In this document: positions 6,021 through 16,043 of the stretch, in pieces
How the letters are laid out: each line of letters starts with the position of its first letter
Position numbering within the stretch: the first letter of the stretch is position 1
NCBI GenBank assembly: GCA_900769665.1
Contig: CAAGHL010000042.1
Location: forward strand, 20,668 to 84,667
DNA: 64,000 nt
Direction: 5' to 3'
Origin: Clostridia bacterium
GTDB lineage: Bacteria; Bacillota; Clostridia; Christensenellales; CAG-314
The notes under the pieces: model-generated
Databases searched by the model: none
Seen by the model: only the letters and a program-made list of their open reading frames with translations
Told to the model about the DNA's origin: nothing
Translations under genes and position numbers: made by a program

Positions 6021-8465
6021 ATGGAAGACATCGCTAAACTACTAACCGAACTGACGACGGAAGAAAAAATCGCGCTGTTGTCGGGCACAAACTTTATGTA
6101 CTCCAACGCAGTACCGAGACTTTCCGTATCGGCAATAAGAATGTCCGACGGACCTCACGGACTACGAGTGCAAACCGAAGGCGGAGACAACGGCGTCACG
6201 GGCAGTCTACCGGCGACATGTTTTCCCTCCGCCGCCACTACGGCAAACAGTTGGGATCCGTCACTACTACTACAAGAAGGCGAAGCCATGGGCAGAGAAG
6301 CGTTGCACTACGGAATCAATGTAATTTTGGGGCCGGGCGCAAACATAAAACGCAATCCGCTGTGCGGAAGAAATTTCGAGTATTTTTCCGAAGATCCGCT
6401 ACTTGTATCAAAGCTTGCTTCTGCCGAAGTAAACGGCATACAACGTACGGGCGTAAGCGCATGCGTAAAACACTTTGCCGCAAACAATGCCGAAAACTAC
6501 CGATTTTTGGGAGACAGTGTAGTAGACGATCGAGCACTGCGTGAAATCTACTTGAAAGTTTTTGAAAATATAGTAAAACAGTCTCACCCTCACGCCGTAA
6601 TGTGCGCATACAACAAGATTAACGGCGAATATTGTTGCCAAAACAAATGGTTGCTTACCGACCTGTTGCGTAACGAGTGGGGCTTCAACGGACTTGTAAT
6701 GTCCGACTGGGGAGCAACGCATGACCGCGTAAAGGGCGTACAATCGGGACTTGACATCGAAATGCCCGGAGATACGGCAATCTGTCGCAAATGGATTGCC
6801 GACGCACTTAGTAACGGCGAAATGACGGAAGCAGAGTTGAACACCGCCGTCGAACGGGTTTTGCAACTTGTCAAAAAACACTCCGACGAGACTTACGGAC
6901 AGGACGTTGACTGGAAAACGCATGCGGAGTTGGCAACAACCATTGCAACCGAAAGTGCGGTTTTGCTGAAAAACGATGGACTTTTGCCGTTGTCTTCCGA
7001 AGAAAAAATATTGATAGTAGGCGATTTGTTTGACAAAATGCGCTACCAAGGCAGCGGCAGTTCCATGATAAATCCGACATCGGTAATGTCGCCGAAACAA
7101 GCCTTCGACAAAGCAAGCATTAAATACGAATTTGAGCGCGGTTACGCCGAAAACGAGTTGGAACCGAACGAGAAATTGATACAAAAAGCGTTACAAAAAA
7201 CACATACGTATCAAAAAGTCGTGGTATTTTTGGGACTGACAGACTACGTTGAAAGCGAGGGTTGCGACCGAGATTCTCTCCGTCTGCCTTCCAATCAAAC
7301 GGCACTTGTAGACACACTTGTAGCCACAGGAAAACCCGTTGTCGTAGTGCTGTTTGGCGGCGGCGTAATAGAATTACCGTTTGCAAACAAAGTCAACGGT
7401 ATACTGAATATGTTCCTTCCTGGACAGCATGGCGGCGAAGCTTGTCGTCGCTTGTTGTTCGGCGAAGCAAATCCCTGCGGAAAACTTGCCGAAACTTGGG
7501 TGAACGACTATTGCGACGTCCCATTCGGCGAAGAGTACTCCAAAACTCCCGTCGAAGTGTACAAAGAAAGTATTTTTGTCGGCTATCGCTACTACGTCAC
7601 TGCAAAAAAACAGGTAAGATTTCCCTTCGGTTTCGGGTTGAGTTACACCGCTTTTGACTACTCCCGCATGGAGGTCACGCAAAACAACGGAAAAGTAATT
7701 GTCAAATGCCTTGTGACCAACATCGGGGATAAAGACGGAAGCGAAGTTGTGCAAACCTATGTATCGGCACCGCAAAGCAACATTTTTAAGCCGCAAAGAG
7801 AACTTCGTGCTTTTACAAAAGTGTTTGTCAAGGCGGGCGAAACCGTCGAAGTGGAAATGCAATTCGACGTCGACGACCTACGCTACTTCGATATTTCGCG
7901 ACACGAGCTTGTGTCGGAAAGCGGCGAGTATATCGTCGAAGTTTGCAGCGACTGTCTACACGTCAAATTGACACAAACAATACTCGTAAACGGCGAGAAC
8001 AACTGCTCCGTGTACTCCGACGACGTCTTGACCGCATACAAATCGGCAAGCCTGTCAAAAGTGACAAACCAATTGTTCGAAGAAATGTCGAGGCGGACAA
8101 TTCCGCAAAACAAACCGACGAAATTCGTCACTATGGAAAGCCGTTTTACCGAACTCAACAAGACGCTGATGGGAAAAATCCTGTTCAATGCAGTGTTGAG
8201 TGTAGCGACAAAGCAGCTTAAACGTGCCAAAAAGATGCCTTTAGGTCCCGAAAGAGACAATCAAATCAAAGGCGCGTTGTTTTTGAAACGCATACTGGAA
8301 AGTAACTCCGTAATAACGATGAGTATGTCGGCAGGCAAGACTTTCCCCTACAACTTTGCAGAGGGATTTGTGCGTATTGCCAACGGCAGATTGATTAGCG
8401 GAGTGGCAAAAATTTGTTCAAAAATCAATGCACCCGCATTACCCACCGACAAGGAGGAAAAATAA
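6021..8465 (+). CDS. GH3 beta-glycosidase, cytosolic
   Basis: Family 3 retaining exo-glycosidase. The N-terminal (alpha/beta)8 domain carries [12 protein letters not shown] and the nucleophile Asp229 in [13 protein letters not shown]. The second domain carries [15 protein letters not shown], the region of the acid/base Glu, and a fibronectin III-like domain follows ([12 protein letters not shown] at about 535). An extra C-terminal extension of about 130 residues after the FnIII domain is basic and not recognised. There is no signal peptide, so the substrate is imported oligosaccharide. The start follows AGGAGGAG. It is the first gene of an operon with a GPH symporter (2-bp gap) and a rhamnosidase. 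The sugar removed could be glucose, xylose or another. Confidence 0.93.
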   Translation: MEDIAKLLTELTTEEKIALLSGTNFMYSNAVPRLSVSAIRMSDGPHGLRVQTEGGDNGVTGSLPATCFPSAATTANSWDPSLLLQEGEAMGREALHYGINVILGPGANIKRNPLCGRNFEYFSEDPLLVSKLASAEVNGIQRTGVSACVKHFAANNAENYRFLGDSVVDDRALREIYLKVFENIVKQSHPHAVMCAYNKINGEYCCQNKWLLTDLLRNEWGFNGLVMSDWGATHDRVKGVQSGLDIEMPGDTAICRKWIADALSNGEMTEAELNTAVERVLQLVKKHSDETYGQDVDWKTHAELATTIATESAVLLKNDGLLPLSSEEKILIVGDLFDKMRYQGSGSSMINPTSVMSPKQAFDKASIKYEFERGYAENELEPNEKLIQKALQKTHTYQKVVVFLGLTDYVESEGCDRDSLRLPSNQTALVDTLVATGKPVVVVLFGGGVIELPFANKVNGILNMFLPGQHGGEACRRLLFGEANPCGKLAETWVNDYCDVPFGEEYSKTPVEVYKESIFVGYRYYVTAKKQVRFPFGFGLSYTAFDYSRMEVTQNNGKVIVKCLVTNIGDKDGSEVVQTYVSAPQSNIFKPQRELRAFTKVFVKAGETVEVEMQFDVDDLRYFDISRHELVSESGEYIVEVCSDCLHVKLTQTILVNGENNCSVYSDDVLTAYKSASLSKVTNQLFEEMSRRTIPQNKPTKFVTMESRFTELNKTLMGKILFNAVLSVATKQLKRAKKMPLGPERDNQIKGALFLKRILESNSVITMSMSAGKTFPYNFAEGFVRIANGRLISGVAKICSKINAPALPTDKEEK

Positions 8466-8467
8466 AA

Positions 8468-10327
8468 ATGCAAAGAAATGGATTGTTAGACAGAAAAATG
8501 TTTGACAGTTGCGTACACTCGCAAAACGTAACCGGCAAAGAAAAATGGCTGGGCTATCTTTTAGGTCCGTGCGGCGCGCTTCTGTTAAACGCGGTACTAG
8601 CAACGTACCTCAACGTCTACTACACCGACGTACTGAAACTTACAAGTATTTGGGGCGGCGCGTTTTTGGTAGTATTTCCGCTTATCTCAAAAATAATCGA
8701 CGCGGCAACAAACGTCATAATGGGGTACATAATCGACCGTACAAAGACAAAGCAAGGCAAAGCCCGTCCGTGGCTTTTATTGTCTGCACCGCTTGTCGCC
8801 GTCACAGGAATACTGCTGTTTACCGTGCCGCAAGCAAACCAAACGGTACAAGTGATATGGGTAATGTTGTCGTACAACCTCTTCTACTCGTTGGCGTACA
8901 CCATTTACAACATGAGCCACAACCTGATGTGTCCGCTGTCGACGAGAAACACCATTCAGCGCGGCGGATTGTCGGTATTCAACCAAATTTCCACCATTAT
9001 GATGAGCGGTATTTTGGTTGCGTTGGTTTTTCCGATGCTGATCATGCCTGCTTTGGGCGTGGACAAATCCAATTGGATTGCGGTGATGAGTGTCATTTCC
9101 GTGTTGTCCCTTCCGCTGACATTACTGGAATACTACTTTACCAAAGAGCGCGTAACCGAAGAGCAATCGCAAACCACGGAAAAGAAAGTGCCGTTCCTAA
9201 CTCAGTTGAAGGTCGTACTCTCCGACAAATACACCTTGATAATGTTTGTGTATTTCTTCATTTACACATTCGCATCATCGCTTAAAAACCTCGGACTTGT
9301 GTACTACTGCAACTACGTCCTCGGCACTTACAACGACGGAATTACACAAACTCTTGTTTCGGTTGTGGGCGGCATTCCTATGGGAATAGGCATTTTTGCA
9401 GTGTGGCCGCTTGCAAAAAAGTTTGGCAAACGTAACGTTACCGTTGCGGGATTTATTCTGTATGCAATCGGTTCGGCATTTTGTTGGGCAGTACCCGACA
9501 ATATGGTCGTAGTCATCATAGGTCAATTTATCAAAAACATCGGCGGACTGCCGTGCGCATACGTCTTTATGGCTTTGTTTGCCGACGGACTTGACCATAT
9601 CGAATGGAAAAGCGGTATTCGCTGTGACGGAACGGCAATGTCTATATACAATATTATTGCCGTATCCACCGTCGGCGTAGCGACGAGCATATTCAACGCG
9701 ATGCTTTCTTCGTCGGGTTACGTTGCGCCCGAAATCATTGACGGCGTAACCGTTGCGGCAACGCAATCCGCAGCTGTAAAAAGCGTGATTACGTTTGCTT
9801 TTGTCGGGCTGGAAACCATCACGGGAGTCATACTTGCCATATTGTTGTTGTTCCTGAACGTAGAAAAAACCATTGCCAAAAAACAAGCCAAGATACGCGA
9901 ATATCAAAAATCTCACGCCGAAGCCAACGGTGAGGAATGGATTGCACCCGAAGTGCGCGCCGCCCTTGACGAGGAAAAATACTTGTTGGAAAACGAAGAA
10001 GCGTTTGTGGCGTCGTTACAAGCAAAGTGCGCAAGAAAAGGATTGGATTTCGACGCGGAACTTGCCGCTCACAACGAAAAAGTCGCTTCCGCCAAGGCTA
10101 AAAATCAACAAAGAAAAACCGCAGAAGAACAAAAACAAGCCGAAGCAAAACGCAAGGCACAACTTAAACTGCAAGCCAAGTTAGACAAAATGACCGAACA
10201 ACAACGCGCAGAATACCCACGCAAGCTTGCCGAACGTCAAAAGCGCGACGAGGAAGCTTGGCAAAAGGAACTTGCAGCAGGAGAAGCATACCGCGCAAGA
10301 ATCCAATCCGAACTTGAAACTCGATAA
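8468..10327 (+). CDS. GPH-family sugar:cation symporter with coiled-coil tail
   Basis: Members of the glycoside-pentoside-hexuronide family import di- and oligosaccharides with Na+ or H+ through 12 membrane segments. The body (about residues 30-480) shows the hydrophobic pattern and the family stretch [18 protein letters not shown] in the loop after segment 2. The start at 8468 follows AAGGAGGAAAAATAAAA and leaves 2 bp after the GH3 stop. The protein then continues for about 140 residues rich in Lys, Glu, Gln and Ala ([18 protein letters not shown]), a predicted cytosolic coiled coil absent from MelB-type transporters of about 450-480 residues. It probably imports the substrate of the flanking GH3 and GH78 enzymes. 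Confidence 0.9.
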   Translation: MQRNGLLDRKMFDSCVHSQNVTGKEKWLGYLLGPCGALLLNAVLATYLNVYYTDVLKLTSIWGGAFLVVFPLISKIIDAATNVIMGYIIDRTKTKQGKARPWLLLSAPLVAVTGILLFTVPQANQTVQVIWVMLSYNLFYSLAYTIYNMSHNLMCPLSTRNTIQRGGLSVFNQISTIMMSGILVALVFPMLIMPALGVDKSNWIAVMSVISVLSLPLTLLEYYFTKERVTEEQSQTTEKKVPFLTQLKVVLSDKYTLIMFVYFFIYTFASSLKNLGLVYYCNYVLGTYNDGITQTLVSVVGGIPMGIGIFAVWPLAKKFGKRNVTVAGFILYAIGSAFCWAVPDNMVVVIIGQFIKNIGGLPCAYVFMALFADGLDHIEWKSGIRCDGTAMSIYNIIAVSTVGVATSIFNAMLSSSGYVAPEIIDGVTVAATQSAAVKSVITFAFVGLETITGVILAILLLFLNVEKTIAKKQAKIREYQKSHAEANGEEWIAPEVRAALDEEKYLLENEEAFVASLQAKCARKGLDFDAELAAHNEKVASAKAKNQQRKTAEEQKQAEAKRKAQLKLQAKLDKMTEQQRAEYPRKLAERQKRDEEAWQKELAAGEAYRARIQSELETR

Positions 10328-10378
10328 CAATTAGCGTTTTCTCCATGTGTTTTCACATCAAAAAAAGGATGACAGAAA

Positions 10379-12949
10379 ATGAAAGCAATCAATCTAAAAA
10401 CGGAATATCTAACTAACCCCCTTGGAATAGACATACAAAATCCGCGACTTATGTGGAATTGCGAAGGCGGAACTACGCAGTTAGCGTACCAAATAGCCGT
10501 TAGTGACGGCAAAAGTGTCGTTTGGAACAGCGGAAAGGTGTACTCTGGCAGTATGAGTGTATCCTACCCGCTAACAATAAAATCGCGTCAACGTCTGTCG
10601 TGGAACGTAACGTTGTGGGACGAAAACGACGTTGAAGGAGATACATCGGAAACGGCATTTTTCGAAACAGGGCTTTTGTCGGCGAGCGACTTTATCGTCA
10701 AATGGATAAGTGGCAACTACCGTGTAAATCCTCACCGTCGCTACCCCGTAGATTGCTTCCGAAAAACATTTTCAGTACAAACAGCAGTAAAAGCAAGGCT
10801 GTATATCACGGCTTGCGGTCTGTATGAAGCCAAAATCAACGGAAATCGCGTGAGCGATTTCGTCCTTGCGCCGGGACACACCGACTACACGAAACGCATT
10901 CAATTGCAAACGTATGACGTTACTTCCCTCTTAAAAAACGGAAACAACGAAATTACCGTTCTTCTTGCCGACGGGTGGTACCGCGGAAGTTGCGGTGCCT
11001 GGGGACAAAAAAATCAATACGGCACTCAAACCAAGCTTTACGCACAGTTGGAAATCATCGACAACAGCGGCAATCGCACCATTGTCGGTACCGATCGGTC
11101 ATGGCAATGGTCCGACGACGGAGAAATACGTTTCGCCGACAATAAAGACGGTGAAGTAATCGAAGCTTGGCGCAAACCGTCCTACGACGGATTTGCCAAA
11201 GAAACCAAATGCAAAGTCTTGCCCGTATCCTCCGACAACGTCATCGTTACCGAACACGAGAGATTTGCCGCAAAAAGCGTAATAACAACGCCAAGCGGAC
11301 AAAAAGTGTTGGACTTCGGACAAAACATTGCCGGTTATATTTCCTTTTCACTAAACGCAAAGAAGGGACAAAAAATCAAACTCCGCTTCGGCGAAATGTT
11401 TGACGAAAACGGCGAGTTTACGCAAAAGAACTTTCAGTGTGCCAACAAAAAAAGGACAAAGGTCACACCGCTTCAACAAATAGAGTACTATGTGAAAGAC
11501 GGATTGAACGAATACAAGACAAAGTTTGCGATTTTCGGCTTTCAATACGTACTTGTCGAAACAGACATCGATTGGACAAAAGAAGATTTCACGGCAATCG
11601 CGGTTTATTCCGACATGGAAGAAACCCTTGTTTTTGACAGCAGCAACCCCCTGCTAAACAAACTCGTAGAAGCTACTCGTTGGTCAGCCAAAAACAATCA
11701 TGCCGACGTACCAACCGATTGTCCCACAAGGGAACGTCACGGTTGGACGGGCGACGCGCAAATTTTCTTCGATACTGCGGCGTATCTTTTCAATTTTGCA
11801 CCTTTTGCAAGAAAATACGTCCGCGACATGATCGACGGTCAACGCAACAACGGCAAATTCCGTCAAATCACCCCAAAGGGCGGCGTGGATTTTTACATGG
11901 ATTTCATGGACGGCTCGGCAGGATGGTCGGATGCGGGCGTTTTGATACCCTACCGCATTTACAAACGTTACGGCGACAAAAGGATACTGGAAACAAGCTA
12001 CGCCGCAATGAAAAAGTATGCCGATTACAAAATCGGAACGCTCGGCAAATGGTACCCCACCGCAGCCGGAACGGGACTCCAACGCAAATACAAAAAGTAC
12101 ATTTCCAACTACGGTCAGTCCTACGGCGAATGGGCAGAGCCTACCGAAGTACATATTACGGGATTTAAAGATTTTGCCTGTCCGCACCCCGAAGAAACGA
12201 CGGCATACATCGTTTACATGCTGGAAAAAATGGCGGAAATTGCCGAAGTTTTGGGTAAAACCGATGACAAAAAGCGTTTTACCGAATATGCCGAAAAGGC
12301 AAAAATCGGTTACGGCAGGCTGATAGAAAGTCCGAAGTTTTTGCTCGATACCGACAGGCAGTCAAAACTCGTGCGGCCGCTTTACATGAACCTTTTGGAC
12401 GAAAAACAAGCGGATTTTGCAAAAAAACGCCTGATAAAAGCTCTCGAAAACTACGACTGGCGATTAGGTACGGGATTTTTATCCACGCCGTTTATTTTGT
12501 ATGTGATTGAAGACATAAACGTCGAATACGCATACAAACTGCTTGAAAACGAGCAAATGCCCGGATGGCTGTTTATGCCCAAAATGAACGCCAACACCAT
12601 ATGGGAAAGCTGGGAAGGTACCGAGGCTCAAGGCGGAATCGCATCCCTCGACCACTACTCCAAGGGGGCGGTTTTGGAATGGGTATTTTCCGAAATGTGC
12701 GGAATTAAGGTGTCGGGCGAAAATCAATTTACCATTGCGCCGAAAGCAGGCGGAAAGTTTACTTTTGCCAAATGCCAATACCAAAGCGTTTACGGCAAAG
12801 TTGCTTGCGGCTGGAAAAGACAAAACGGCAAAACCATATACAGTATTGTCGTCCCCGCAAACACAACGGCAAAAATCGTATTGCCCGACGGGGAGAAAAT
12901 GGTACATGCAGGCGAATACGAGTATACGGAAGACGACAAAACGATATAA
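10379..12949 (+). CDS. GH78 alpha-L-rhamnosidase, cytosolic
   Basis: This enzyme removes terminal alpha-L-rhamnose by inversion. The N-terminal beta-sandwich domains include ADGWYRGSCGAWGQKNQYGT, typical of bacterial rhamnosidase N domains. The (alpha/alpha)6 catalytic domain contains DCPTRERHGWTGDAQIFFDT (about 446-465), which holds the general-acid region, and TIWESWEGTEAQG near 740. The length of 856 is usual. There is no signal peptide. The ribosome-binding site is AAAGGATG before the ATG. It is the last gene of the GH3-symporter-GH78 operon and is followed by a strong terminator. It points to a rhamnosylated substrate such as rhamnogalacturonan fragments or plant glycosides. Confidence 0.93.
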   Translation: MKAINLKTEYLTNPLGIDIQNPRLMWNCEGGTTQLAYQIAVSDGKSVVWNSGKVYSGSMSVSYPLTIKSRQRLSWNVTLWDENDVEGDTSETAFFETGLLSASDFIVKWISGNYRVNPHRRYPVDCFRKTFSVQTAVKARLYITACGLYEAKINGNRVSDFVLAPGHTDYTKRIQLQTYDVTSLLKNGNNEITVLLADGWYRGSCGAWGQKNQYGTQTKLYAQLEIIDNSGNRTIVGTDRSWQWSDDGEIRFADNKDGEVIEAWRKPSYDGFAKETKCKVLPVSSDNVIVTEHERFAAKSVITTPSGQKVLDFGQNIAGYISFSLNAKKGQKIKLRFGEMFDENGEFTQKNFQCANKKRTKVTPLQQIEYYVKDGLNEYKTKFAIFGFQYVLVETDIDWTKEDFTAIAVYSDMEETLVFDSSNPLLNKLVEATRWSAKNNHADVPTDCPTRERHGWTGDAQIFFDTAAYLFNFAPFARKYVRDMIDGQRNNGKFRQITPKGGVDFYMDFMDGSAGWSDAGVLIPYRIYKRYGDKRILETSYAAMKKYADYKIGTLGKWYPTAAGTGLQRKYKKYISNYGQSYGEWAEPTEVHITGFKDFACPHPEETTAYIVYMLEKMAEIAEVLGKTDDKKRFTEYAEKAKIGYGRLIESPKFLLDTDRQSKLVRPLYMNLLDEKQADFAKKRLIKALENYDWRLGTGFLSTPFILYVIEDINVEYAYKLLENEQMPGWLFMPKMNANTIWESWEGTEAQGGIASLDHYSKGAVLEWVFSEMCGIKVSGENQFTIAPKAGGKFTFAKCQYQSVYGKVACGWKRQNGKTIYSIVVPANTTAKIVLPDGEKMVHAGEYEYTEDDKTI

Positions 12950-13010
12950 GAAAAACCGTCATATCGCGTCCCAAACGGCCGCAAAATCATTTAGACAGCA
13001 ATTAAACAAT

Positions 13011-13076
13011 AAAAAACTCGCAATGCGTCGACCTCTACCGAAAATCGGACCGTCGGTTGACTGTTGCGAGTTTTTT
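13011..13076. terminator. Bidirectional terminator between convergent operons
   Basis: AAAAAACTCGCAA (13011-13023) pairs with TTGCGAGTTTTTT (13064-13076), and the enclosed bases contain a second GTCGAC/GTTGAC pairing. It has T runs on both strands and separates the GH78 operon from the minus-strand array. Confidence 0.8.
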
Positions 13077-13186
13077 GATACAAAAATTGTTACGTTACTG
13101 CCTATTGGTTGGCGGAATGTCACGTCGACAAAAAAATTACACCAAGTAACGCAATTGTTGCACGGTTACACATCCCGCGCTTTACG

Positions 13187-14794
13187 TTACAAAATTTTAA
13201 CTTTTGTAAGGTCGGGAATCAATGTTACCTGCTCGGACAAAGCAACGTTGTTGTCCGCCTCGAACGTAACATACTTGTCAAATCCGTTGACATAGGCAAA
13301 AACAAGAGTTTTCGTTTTGCCGTACTGAATGTTAAGCACACGCTTGACGGCAAGTTGTTTTTTGTCACAAGAAACGGTAAAGCAATCGACGGGAAATTCC
13401 AAACAAACGGATTTGTCCTTACCGACAGCAAACGGCAAAGTCAACTTTGTTCCGTCTACGGAAACGACACCTTTTGCCGCATTTAACACCTTTGCTTGAC
13501 AAATGTTGGGATACACTCGGTAGTCGGCAACAGCGACATTGCCTTCCGCCGTAAACAATCGCACTTCGGACAGTTCCACAAACAGTCTGACATGCTTGCC
13601 AACGACGTCGACAGGCGTAAAATGCTCAAAATTTTTAATACGTATGCTTATTTTTTGTTCCGCATATTTACAAACGACAAACTTTTCGTCGGCAAAAATC
13701 ACTTGTGCAACAAAAGACAATTGTCCGTCGGGCGTTTCCGCGTCTACAACGAAATCGCCAAAAATCTTGTCGGCAAAAAACTCGGCAATACATTTTCCCG
13801 TATGCACTACTCCGTCGCTAAGCTCGTCCAAAGGAAAACCATTGCCGTCGACGAGTAAGGCGTTTCGAGAGATTTCACACGACAGTCGCACTTGGTAAAG
13901 CCTGCCGCACACCGAGTTGCCGTCTACATCGAACACCGCAGTTCGGTTGCTTCGTCCTACAACGGAAACTTCTTGCCCTACGTCAGCCGAAAGCGTTGCT
14001 TGATAGTATGGGTTCAACGAAATATTGCTCTCTTCCGTCGAAATAAAGCCGTCGCACACAGTGCCTTGCTTCGGTAGACACCCCTCCAAACATATTTGCG
14101 CCACTTCCTGCGTGCAAGGCGAGGAAAAAACCTCTTCCGTTTCGCCAAACTGCAACACCCTACCGCGACTCATCACCAGCGTTTTGTTTCCGAGTGCCAT
14201 CGCATCGGCACCGTTGTGGGTGACGTACAAATACACGCTGTCGGGAAAAACATTTTTTACCTGCAAAATCAACGATTTGTACACCGCCTTGCTTGCCACA
14301 TCCATGTTACTCAACGGCTCGTCGAAAAGCACTATTTTAGGATGTTTTACAAGAGCGCGAGCAATGGCTGTTTTTTGTCTTTGTCCGTAACTCAATTCCT
14401 TGGGAAAGGCGTTTTGAATGTCTTCCAAACCTGTTTTGTACAAGATGTCCCACACAGCGGCACATTTTTCGTCGTAAGAACCGCGTTGTTTTTTCAAGGC
14501 AAACAACACGTTTTCAAATACGGTCATATTGGGAAACAGCGAAAACTCCTGCGAAACAAACGCGACGTTTCGTTGTTGCACGTCAACATTGTTAAGCACT
14601 TCGTCGTCGCGATATAATTCGCCGCTTGTCAACCGTTCCACGCCGCAAAGACACTTCAACAGCGTTGTTTTTCCGCAGCCCGACTCCCCCATTACATTTA
14701 CGAAATCGCCGTCAAATACCTCGAATGACACTCCGCGTAGGGCTTGCACTTTCCCGTAGTTTTTACATAAATTTTTCGCTATCAGCTTAGTCAT
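13187..14794 (-). CDS. ABC transporter ATPase with long C-terminal beta domain
   Basis: Nucleotide-binding subunit. Walker A GESGCGKTT (36-44), Q-loop SQEFSLFP, signature LSYGQ (134-138, where LSGGQ is usual), Walker B IVLFDEP (154-160) and the H-loop VTHN near 190 are present. About 300 residues follow the ATPase domain, probably two or more TOBE/OB-like beta domains; sugar importers of the MsmX/MalK type usually have about 130. The start at 14794 (MTKLIAKN) is preferred because GAGGAGAGGA lies in the end of the upstream gene; the stop of that gene is one base away. As the last gene of the array, it could energise the permeases at 28939-30751, which have no other ATPase nearby. Confidence 0.88.
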   Translation of the reverse strand: MTKLIAKNLCKNYGKVQALRGVSFEVFDGDFVNVMGESGCGKTTLLKCLCGVERLTSGELYRDDEVLNNVDVQQRNVAFVSQEFSLFPNMTVFENVLFALKKQRGSYDEKCAAVWDILYKTGLEDIQNAFPKELSYGQRQKTAIARALVKHPKIVLFDEPLSNMDVASKAVYKSLILQVKNVFPDSVYLYVTHNGADAMALGNKTLVMSRGRVLQFGETEEVFSSPCTQEVAQICLEGCLPKQGTVCDGFISTEESNISLNPYYQATLSADVGQEVSVVGRSNRTAVFDVDGNSVCGRLYQVRLSCEISRNALLVDGNGFPLDELSDGVVHTGKCIAEFFADKIFGDFVVDAETPDGQLSFVAQVIFADEKFVVCKYAEQKISIRIKNFEHFTPVDVVGKHVRLFVELSEVRLFTAEGNVAVADYRVYPNICQAKVLNAAKGVVSVDGTKLTLPFAVGKDKSVCLEFPVDCFTVSCDKKQLAVKRVLNIQYGKTKTLVFAYVNGFDKYVTFEADNNVALSEQVTLIPDLTKVKIL

Positions 14795-14795
14795 T

Positions 14796-15725
14796 TTACT
14801 TAACTTCGGAAGTCCTCTCCTCGTCAACGTTCGTCGTGTTTTCCTTCGGCTTTACAAAGTCCGTCGGAGCCAAACCTTTGCGGTAAAAGTCCGGATAATT
14901 TTGTCGATTGATGTGATTGTCAAACACGCTGTTGGTAAACAAATGCCACACCGTCGCTATATGCACAAAGCCGAACGCCGCAAGCAACAAATAAACGACA
15001 AGATACATCCAAACCGAGCCGACGATACACAACACCGCAAGCGGCAACACGGTAATAAGCAACACGCCAAAAGTTTTCAAAAAATATTTGATTGCAAGTA
15101 AAAACGAGTTTTTAACGGCTGTGAACGGCGACATTTTGTAGGTGGAACACAAATTTAGCATAAACACCATACCGCAACAAAGCAAAACGGCGGCAAAGGT
15201 CACAACCGCATATAACAGTACCTTTTGCAACGTGTCAAACGCCGAAAAAGACAACATTGTAAGTGCGAAATCGAACAAACAACACAAAAGCGACGCAACC
15301 AATCCTGTCGCGACAAACGGCAACCAAGAGGACTTGACTCCCCTAAAAAACGTTCTCGTTGTCGCAACGGGCATACCCCAGCATAGGTTGCGCACGGTGT
15401 ATACCGTGCCGGAAAATCCTACAAAAGCAACGCCGCCGAACAATATTGACAGCGGGTAACGCATTGTCAGCAAAAAGCGCATATAAGCCTGCTTGCCCTC
15501 TACGGAAGCGACATCGAATCGTCCGCCGTAGGACAAACACAGCAACGTCCACGCCAAAAGCGGCACGCAAAACAACAACGTCCACCAGTTGGTAATCAAC
15601 ATCTTGCCCCACTGCGTGCGAAGTAAGCGTTTGTAAACTTGCGCACGCGTACGCGGCAAGTCGTTTGGCGAAAAGTCCTTTTTGCCACCATCGCCGTACA
15701 TCATTTTGTTGAAAAATTCCGACAT
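14796..15725 (-). CDS. DUF624 (YesL-like) membrane protein
   Basis: A membrane protein with about five to six hydrophobic segments (WWTLLFCVPLLAW, LPFVATGLVASLLCC and others), of the YesL/DUF624 type found beside carbohydrate ABC transporters. The frame extends upstream to 15872, but MSEFFNKMMYGDGG at 15725 is chosen because CAGGTGAAAAT precedes it and this N-terminal sequence is typical of the family. One base separates its stop from the ATPase start, so the two are translationally coupled. The biochemical role of the family is not established. The C-terminal end is polar. Confidence 0.82.
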   Translation of the reverse strand: MSEFFNKMMYGDGGKKDFSPNDLPRTRAQVYKRLLRTQWGKMLITNWWTLLFCVPLLAWTLLCLSYGGRFDVASVEGKQAYMRFLLTMRYPLSILFGGVAFVGFSGTVYTVRNLCWGMPVATTRTFFRGVKSSWLPFVATGLVASLLCCLFDFALTMLSFSAFDTLQKVLLYAVVTFAAVLLCCGMVFMLNLCSTYKMSPFTAVKNSFLLAIKYFLKTFGVLLITVLPLAVLCIVGSVWMYLVVYLLLAAFGFVHIATVWHLFTNSVFDNHINRQNYPDFYRKGLAPTDFVKPKENTTNVDEERTSEVK

Positions 15726-15987
15726 ATTTTCACCTGTATCGTCCGCCGCTTCTGTTTGCTTTTGTCGAGTCACGCGGACAAACAACCGCAAATAGTTAAG
15801 CAATCGACGTTCGTTGTAAACATGATACCACATCGCTACGTACGATGCAACCCTAATAAACGAAAAAGCCAACGCATTTCGCTGTCAAAGACTGTTTTTG
15901 TCGTAAAAATCCACATACGTACGCAAAAACCGACGACATTGATATGCATCTGCATTTTTCCCTTTGTACAATAAAGTTATTAACAAA
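15726..15987. other. Intergenic, no gene seen
   Basis: The 318 bases between the DUF624 start and the upstream gene hold the terminator at 15988-16029 and otherwise only AT-rich sequence. A separate promoter for the DUF624-ATPase pair is expected here, but no clear -35/-10 pair was found. Confidence 0.4.
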
Positions 15988-16029
15988 AGAGTACCCTGTC
16001 CGACAGGGGGTTGTCGGTCGGAGTACTCC
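15988..16029 (-). terminator. Terminator of the DUF4965 gene
   Basis: GAGTAC (15989-15994) and GTACTC (16023-16028) form the outer stem, with an inner CCTGTC/GACAGG pairing. A TTTTG tail follows on the minus strand. Confidence 0.65.
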
Positions 16030-16043
16030 TTTAATACTAATTT

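Noticed and set aside
6408..7184. Long minus-strand frame of 258 residues opposite the GH3 gene
   Set aside because: It is a shadow of a clear GH3 coding region, has no ribosome-binding site and an unlikely composition (many Cys, Phe and His).
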